19,971 nt of DNA from Chthoniobacterales bacterium (GTDB lineage: Bacteria > Verrucomicrobiota > Verrucomicrobiia > Chthoniobacterales > UBA6821): contig JAIPKF010000008.1 in NCBI GenBank assembly GCA_021733705.1, forward strand, positions 1 to 19,971, given 5' to 3'. Below, piece by piece: positions 16,322 to 19,971 of this stretch. Each line of letters begins with the position of its first letter. Positions within the stretch are counted from its first letter, which is position 1. The notes under the pieces were generated by a model. It had not been told where the DNA came from. It did not search any database and saw nothing but the letters and a program-made list of their open reading frames with translations. The translations under genes were made by a program, and so were the position numbers.

Positions 16322-17113
16322 ATGAGCCATGCTCCAACAATGTTTGAAGTCACCATTCTTGCCAGTGGAAGTAGCGGCAATGCCTCACTTGTGCGCTCAG
16401 AGGGAGCTACCCTTCTTATCGATGCAGGACTGAGTGCAAAAAAACTTCGAGAACGCTTAGCACTGTGTGATGTGACTCCAGAGGAAATTACAGGTATTTT
16501 AATAACGCATGAACATGGAGATCATATCAAAGGATTATACCAATGGTCCAAGCACTATGCGACACCACTTTATTGCAATCGTCATACAGCATTAGTACTC
16601 CGTAGAATGATGAAAGAGCAGGGTTCGTGGAAAATCTTTGAAACAGGATCCTCTTTTTTGATCGGCAGTCTCAATGTGCAATCATTTTCCGTTCCACATG
16701 ATGCTGTCGATCCAGTTGGGTTTGTCCTACGTGAACAAAAATACTCATTCGGATTTGCAACTGACCTTGGTTATGCCTCACGTTTAGTCCTAGATGCCCT
16801 ACGTGACGTTAATGGATTATTACTGGAGGCCAACTATGATGAGGAACTGCTTCAGCAGGATATCAAGCGCCCATGGGCTGTTAAACAACGCATTTCCTCA
16901 CGTCATGGTCATCTTTCCAATCATGCAGCAGCGGCCTTATTAAAAGATCTCATGCATCGTGAATTACGTCATGTAGCTTTAGGTCACTTAAGCTCTGATT
17001 GCAACCGAGAGGAATTAGCACTCGCAGCAATTCACTCTATCATTGATGACTCCTCTCCCCTTCAAGGTTGGTGTGCTAAACCAGATGCTATCAGTCGAAC
17101 AATCAGACTTTGA
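16322..17113 (+). CDS. Metallo-beta-lactamase fold hydrolase, WalJ/YycJ type
   Basis: A 263-residue cytoplasmic metallo-hydrolase. It shows FEVTILASGSSGNASLV at the N-terminus, typical of the YycJ/WalJ group, then the metal site THEHGDHIKG (residues 62-71), the His of VPHDAVDPVGF, the Asp of FATDLGY, LLLEANYDEELL, and SSRHGHLSN with a further conserved His. WalJ-like proteins are reported as 5'-3' exonucleases linked to mismatch repair; here no regulator or repair gene is adjacent. A second ATG at 16340 (MFEVTIL) is an equally good start. The last 11 bases overlap the 3' end of the convergent GYF/Yip1 gene. Confidence 0.88.
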   Translation: MSHAPTMFEVTILASGSSGNASLVRSEGATLLIDAGLSAKKLRERLALCDVTPEEITGILITHEHGDHIKGLYQWSKHYATPLYCNRHTALVLRRMMKEQGSWKIFETGSSFLIGSLNVQSFSVPHDAVDPVGFVLREQKYSFGFATDLGYASRLVLDALRDVNGLLLEANYDEELLQQDIKRPWAVKQRISSRHGHLSNHAAAALLKDLMHRELRHVALGHLSSDCNREELALAAIHSIIDDSSPLQGWCAKPDAISRTIRL

Positions 17114-17948
17114 CCCCAAAGGTTACAATATAAACTGCAGCAACCAACATAAAGATCACAAAGGAGATCATTGTTGAGACTAAAATAGCAAAAAAAGTTT
17201 TCCACGCTGAAATAGCATGTACTTTTTTCAATCCAATAAAATAGGATAAAACGCCCCAAAAAGCTGCAATAATTCCGCCCAGAAGAGGAAGAAATTGAAA
17301 CACTGCAACGGAGCCTAAGGCGTAACAGAAAGTTCGAAACGTAGCTTCAAAAGGCTCATGAGCTCCCTTCACTATTTTGAGACTAAGGTGTGTTACTGCA
17401 GCAGAAAAAAAGATACCAATAATAAAAAAGAGAGGACTTATAACAATAAGAACGAGAGCACCAATAATAATGTTACTTTGAGAGAGTGAGGAAAGTTGAG
17501 GACCGAGCAATAGGGGGTTTTTTAGAATCAGAGGTATTTCTAAAAGGATTCTTATGGAAATACTAAAACTCGTTATAATGAGGTAGTAAAATAGCGGATT
17601 TAAGAAACCGCCTGTAATGCGTAACCTAGAAAAAGTATGGTTTGGAGCAAGAAGGACCATTTTGACGGTATGATAGAGGGCCTTGATAAAACCAAGTTCA
17701 TCACGCCTCTCCCAAGCAGGCTCCACGTAGTCAGGTGGTATTTTCTCATGAGGTGTCACCTCACCAAACAAAGAGAGGTCAAAACCCCAAGCATCCGCTA
17801 CTTCATGTAAAGGAGACCAGTCACTCATGCCAATACGCCATACCAAGTCATCTTTCATAAAACGCTTTGAAGAAATCCCTTCCTTAACCTCTTCTTCGCT
17901 ATAAGAGCCAAGAGACTGACCGTGACGAGCAATATGAATGGAGGACAT
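17103..17948 (-). CDS. GYF-domain plus Yip1-like membrane protein
   Basis: A 281-residue protein. Residues 1-55 form a bacterial GYF_2-type domain (HIARHGQSLGSYSEEEVKEGI...DDLVWRIGMSDWSPLHEVADAWG), a small fold thought to mediate protein interaction. After a charged linker with DYVEPAWERRDELGFIKALYHTVKMVLLAPNHTF, residues from about 110 to the end contain five or so membrane helices of the Yip1 type, including FYYLIITSFSISIRILL, IIIGALVLIVISPLFFIIG and TFRTFCYALGSVAVFQFLPLLGGIIAAFWGV. This pairing is common in Verrucomicrobiota and Planctomycetota; its function is not known to me. It lies downstream of the L,D-transpeptidase gene on the same strand, with 74 bases between. Confidence 0.85.
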   Translation of the reverse strand: MSSIHIARHGQSLGSYSEEEVKEGISSKRFMKDDLVWRIGMSDWSPLHEVADAWGFDLSLFGEVTPHEKIPPDYVEPAWERRDELGFIKALYHTVKMVLLAPNHTFSRLRITGGFLNPLFYYLIITSFSISIRILLEIPLILKNPLLLGPQLSSLSQSNIIIGALVLIVISPLFFIIGIFFSAAVTHLSLKIVKGAHEPFEATFRTFCYALGSVAVFQFLPLLGGIIAAFWGVLSYFIGLKKVHAISAWKTFFAILVSTMISFVIFMLVAAVYIVTFGVKV

Positions 17949-18022
17949 AGAAGAATATTTAAAGAGAGTAAAGAGCTATGAGTCAAAAGAGCCTGGCAAG
18001 TGATGTGAACAGAAATCTCTGC

Positions 18023-18631
18023 CTATCTTTGAACAGTAACAGGTGTGCCAATTGGGGTCACTTCAAAAAAGGTTTTTGCCATACGATCAGGTAATCTAAT
18101 GCAGCCATGGGAATCTGGAACTCCGGGAAGAAATCCTGTGTGCATTCCAACACCCGGATAAATCATCATATAATAGGGCATAGGAGAGCCGACAAAATGA
18201 GCTCCTGCGGGCATTGAAACCTCTCTAACAACAACATTTTTAACAACAATCTCCCCCTGCCTATTGACATAATCACCACACTCTGAGGAGACATGATGTA
18301 GATCTTTTTTACTAATTTTATAATGACCTGTTCTTGTTTCGCGCCCTTCAGCCCCTGTAGAGACGGCCGAAACAGCTACAAGTTTATTCCCTTTGTAGTA
18401 GTAGAGACGCTGTTCACTGAGATCAATAGTGATTGAGGGGGCTCCTGAAATAGCATCTCCATCCCAATAAGAGATACGGTCAGCAAAAGTGCCACGCTCT
18501 TGAGAGGTAAGTGAACCATTAAGCCCAAGATAGCGGGTAGAAGGATCGTTTAAGCGGTGATCATACGAAGCGCAACTGGAAAAAAGAGAGACTCCTAAGA
18601 ACAGAAGAAAAAATTTTTGAAAAGAATTCAT
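18023..18631 (-). CDS. L,D-transpeptidase (YkuD) lipoprotein
   Basis: A 202-residue secreted enzyme. The N-terminal signal MNSFQKFFLLFLGVSLFSSC has a lipobox with Cys20 as the lipidated residue, so it should be anchored in a membrane facing the periplasm. The YkuD catalytic domain begins near residue 65 (SITIDLSEQRLYYYKGNKL) and ends with GMHTGFLPGVPDSHGCIRLP, where Cys177 is the nucleophile and the two His residues complete the site. Such enzymes form 3-3 peptidoglycan crosslinks or attach proteins to peptidoglycan; which one applies cannot be told. Its upstream region carries repeat copies starting at 18694. Confidence 0.94.
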   Translation of the reverse strand: MNSFQKFFLLFLGVSLFSSCASYDHRLNDPSTRYLGLNGSLTSQERGTFADRISYWDGDAISGAPSITIDLSEQRLYYYKGNKLVAVSAVSTGAEGRETRTGHYKISKKDLHHVSSECGDYVNRQGEIVVKNVVVREVSMPAGAHFVGSPMPYYMMIYPGVGMHTGFLPGVPDSHGCIRLPDRMAKTFFEVTPIGTPVTVQR

Positions 18632-18693
18632 GTGTTAAAAATGATTGGGCAAATATAACAACTTTCAGAAAATATGCACTTCTAATAAGATTA

Positions 18694-18800
18694 ACCCGCA
18701 TATTTCATACTGGTTCGTCGCGAGGCGCCGCGAATCCTGATGCAGACACCACCGGCGGTCGAGAGACCGCGGTGGAGAGACCGCGGTGGAGACTGCCTTT
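18694..18800 (+). repeat. Structured element, copy C (left end with GC-rich replacement)
   Basis: ACCCGCATATTTCATAC at 18694-18710 is a left terminus, followed by GAGGCGCCGCGAATCC, which is closer to the copy at 19835 than to its direct neighbour. The right half of the element is absent. In its place is a GC-rich block with a strong hairpin and a tandem 14-mer. It runs directly into copy D at 18801. Confidence 0.75.
18749..18788. repeat. GC-rich hairpin and tandem 14-mer inside copy C
   Basis: CCACCGGCGGTC (18749-18760) pairs with GACCGCGGTGG (18765-18775) with one bulged G and a GAGA loop of the GNRA class. GAGAGACCGCGGTG is repeated exactly in tandem at 18761-18774 and 18775-18788, so the downstream arm exists twice. 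Confidence 0.85.
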
Positions 18801-18979
18801 ACCCGGATATTTCATACTGATCGTGACGAGGAGGCCGCGAAGGCTGATTGGGCAAGGCGAGCGATGAAGTCAGACGACGACTGTGTGCGTACACACTGCC
18901 CGAGGAAGACTTCAAGATCAACGCAGCATCCATCTGGCTTCCCGGCTTACGCAGTAGATCGGTATGAAATATGCGTGTT
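18801..18979 (+). repeat. Structured element, copy D (full-length reference copy)
   Basis: A 179-bp element with terminal inverted repeats ACCCGGATATTTCATAC (18801-18817) and GTATGAAATATGCGTGT (18962-18978), matching at 15 of 17 positions when paired. Internal stems: a GGGCA 18850-18854 with TGCCC 18897-18901; b TGAAGTC 18865-18871 with GACTTCA 18908-18914; c GTGTG 18883-18887 with CACAC 18892-18896, loop CGTA. Stems a and b interleave, and c lies inside. The right terminus overlaps the stop codon of the convergently placed minus-strand gene. Confidence 0.88.
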
Positions 18980-19754
18980 AAAACTCATCCTTACCAATAT
19001 AAACCTTAATCGGAAATTGATTTGTGATCATTGGAGGATCGGCACGATATGATTGCAATTCTCCTTTATAATAAATTGCTACAACATACCCGAGATAGTG
19101 CGCATCTGGATTGTTGTTACTGGGTTGATAAGTTACTTCCAAAAGTTGAGGATCCCCATTTTTCCAATCAACAGCTGCATTAAGCCATCGAGATGTTACT
19201 GGCGATTTACTTGCAACAATTGCCCCTCCACTTTGATCATAAAAATAAACCTGCACTTTGACTTCCGATACTGAGATCACTTCATGCTCTTGTGCCTTAA
19301 TAGCAATTTTTAAGATCTGCTCTCCATCCACTCCCGGAGTGTGTTGAATATTAATGATGGTGAGGTAGTCACCCGATTGAAAACCACCTTCTAAATTTGA
19401 GGAGACTGTTTTTGAACCTATTTCATTTTCCTTGAGCACTTCTTGTGCTAAAATATCTGTCTGCGGTTTCTGTATCTTTTTATAAGAAGTAGGATTGAGT
19501 GATATCTCCTCTTTAGTTTTTTCAGTGGTGATCTTTGCACTGCGATCGGTATTCAGTGCCTGCTGAACGACCTCCTGAAGAGTATCTCTTCTCGCCAAAT
19601 AACTTGCAGCACAACTTATCCACTCAGGAAATAAAATCCAACTACTTGCAAGCAGTTGAATCGCGGCTACAAGAAACAAGATTTTTAAGATAATTAAAAA
19701 AAAAGGATCTGACGGACCTCGTGCAAGGAGGCGCACATTTTTTGAAGATGGCAT
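18978..19754 (-). CDS. Single-pass membrane protein, function unknown
   Basis: A 258-residue protein with a basic N-terminus and one strong membrane helix at about residues 18-45 (FFLIILKILFLVAAIQLLASSWILF), then an Ala/Lys/Thr-rich linker to about residue 110. The C-terminal domain, about residues 115-258, looks beta-rich (GDYLTIINIQHTPGVDGEQ, SEVKVQVYFYDQSGG, HYLGYVVAIYYKGELQSYRADPP). It should sit outside the cytoplasm, anchored by the N-terminal helix. I recognise no family with certainty, though short envelope proteins of this layout occur in Verrucomicrobiota. Its TAA stop lies in the terminus of repeat copy D, and copy E begins 81 bases before its ATG, so direct repeats bracket it. The C-terminal end may have been set by the element. 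Confidence 0.75.
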   Translation of the reverse strand: MPSSKNVRLLARGPSDPFFLIILKILFLVAAIQLLASSWILFPEWISCAASYLARRDTLQEVVQQALNTDRSAKITTEKTKEEISLNPTSYKKIQKPQTDILAQEVLKENEIGSKTVSSNLEGGFQSGDYLTIINIQHTPGVDGEQILKIAIKAQEHEVISVSEVKVQVYFYDQSGGAIVASKSPVTSRWLNAAVDWKNGDPQLLEVTYQPSNNNPDAHYLGYVVAIYYKGELQSYRADPPMITNQFPIKVYIGKDEF

Positions 19755-19834
19755 CTAAAAAGAGTATCGATTCAAAAAAAAGAGTAAAGAATCGTGTTTT
19801 TGACTACCTCTTGCTTCATAAGTTTTGATAGCCT

Positions 19835-19971
19835 AGCCCGGATATTTCATACTGAATCGTCATGAGGCGCCGTGCAAAGCTTATTAGTACAAGGCGGGCG
19901 AAGGATTGTGATGCCGGGCTGTATGAGTACATACCGCCCAAATCACAATTCGAGACCAACGCAGTAATGAT
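19835..19971 (+). repeat. Structured element, copy E (continues past the window)
   Basis: The left terminus AGCCCGGATATTTCATAC is at 19835-19852, with GAGGCGCCGTGC following as in copy C. Stems: a GGGCG 19896-19900 with CGCCC 19935-19939; b ATTGTGAT 19905-19912 with ATCACAAT 19942-19949; c GTATG 19921-19925 with CATAC 19930-19934, loop AGTA. The sequence of every stem differs from copies A and D, yet all pair. The right part after CAACGCAG is cut by the window end. Confidence 0.83.

Noticed and set aside
17103..17113. 11-base overlap of two convergent 3' ends
   Set aside because: Short tail-to-tail overlaps are common in compact genomes; nothing suggests regulation.
18786..19052. Open frame of 88 codons on the plus strand
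   Set aside because: It spans copy D and runs antisense into the 258-residue gene; the reading is not kept in copies A or E.

Overview
The window looks like chromosome from an AT-rich, Gram-negative member of the PVC group, most likely a host-associated Verrucomicrobiota lineage. This is inference from gene content. A CesT-type type III secretion chaperone, a GYF plus Yip1-like membrane protein, a YkuD lipoprotein, a DUF4239 protein and a four-cysteine protein resembling the DR2241 Fe-S domain sit among ordinary housekeeping genes. Clear Shine-Dalgarno sequences are rare before the genes, so several starts rest on family alignment.

Layout. 1-1087 is the 5' part of purF (minus), cut by the window edge. 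1170-2660 is an APC-type amino acid permease and 2700-5231 is topoisomerase III (both minus). After a 328-base gap comes a short plus-strand block: an Ala/aromatic-rich helical protein (5560-6546), a GT-B-like glycosyltransferase (6744-7760) and a CesT-type chaperone (7862-8377). Then come two minus-strand sulfur-transfer genes, a SufE-like protein (8567-9028) and a two-domain rhodanese (9176-10027). A minus-strand cluster follows in transcription order: amidohydrolase (12854 to 11634), rph, rpmB and a 67-aa conserved protein (ending 10306), preceded by the four-Cys protein (12977-13639). glmM (13871-15256, plus) is divergent from that block. A DUF4239 gene (15287-16138) is broken by one in-frame TAA. 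A tRNA-Arg(UCU), a WalJ/YycJ-type metallo-hydrolase (plus), the GYF/Yip1 protein, the L,D-transpeptidase lipoprotein and a single-pass membrane protein complete the window.

The most distinctive feature is a family of GC-rich interspersed elements that no protein gene explains. Two copies are full length (about 177-179 bp: 6546-6722 and 18801-18979). One runs off the window end (19835-19971). Partial or rearranged copies lie at 8390-8541 and 18694-18800. They have 17-bp terminal inverted repeats around ATATTTCATAC. Their interior has three stems in the order a-b-c-c'-a'-b', a pseudoknot-like arrangement, and the paired bases differ between copies while pairing is kept. This suggests a non-autonomous mobile element that forms, or once formed, a structured RNA or single-stranded DNA. 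The copies sit in intergenic spaces, twice directly on a stop codon.

Functionally the window mixes nucleotide and cell-wall precursor metabolism (purF, glmM), RNA and ribosome function (rph, rpmB, tRNA-Arg), DNA topology, sulfur trafficking and envelope proteins with a small, possibly accessory, block holding the type III chaperone. The nonsense mutation in DUF4239 and the decaying repeat copies point to some ongoing gene and element decay.
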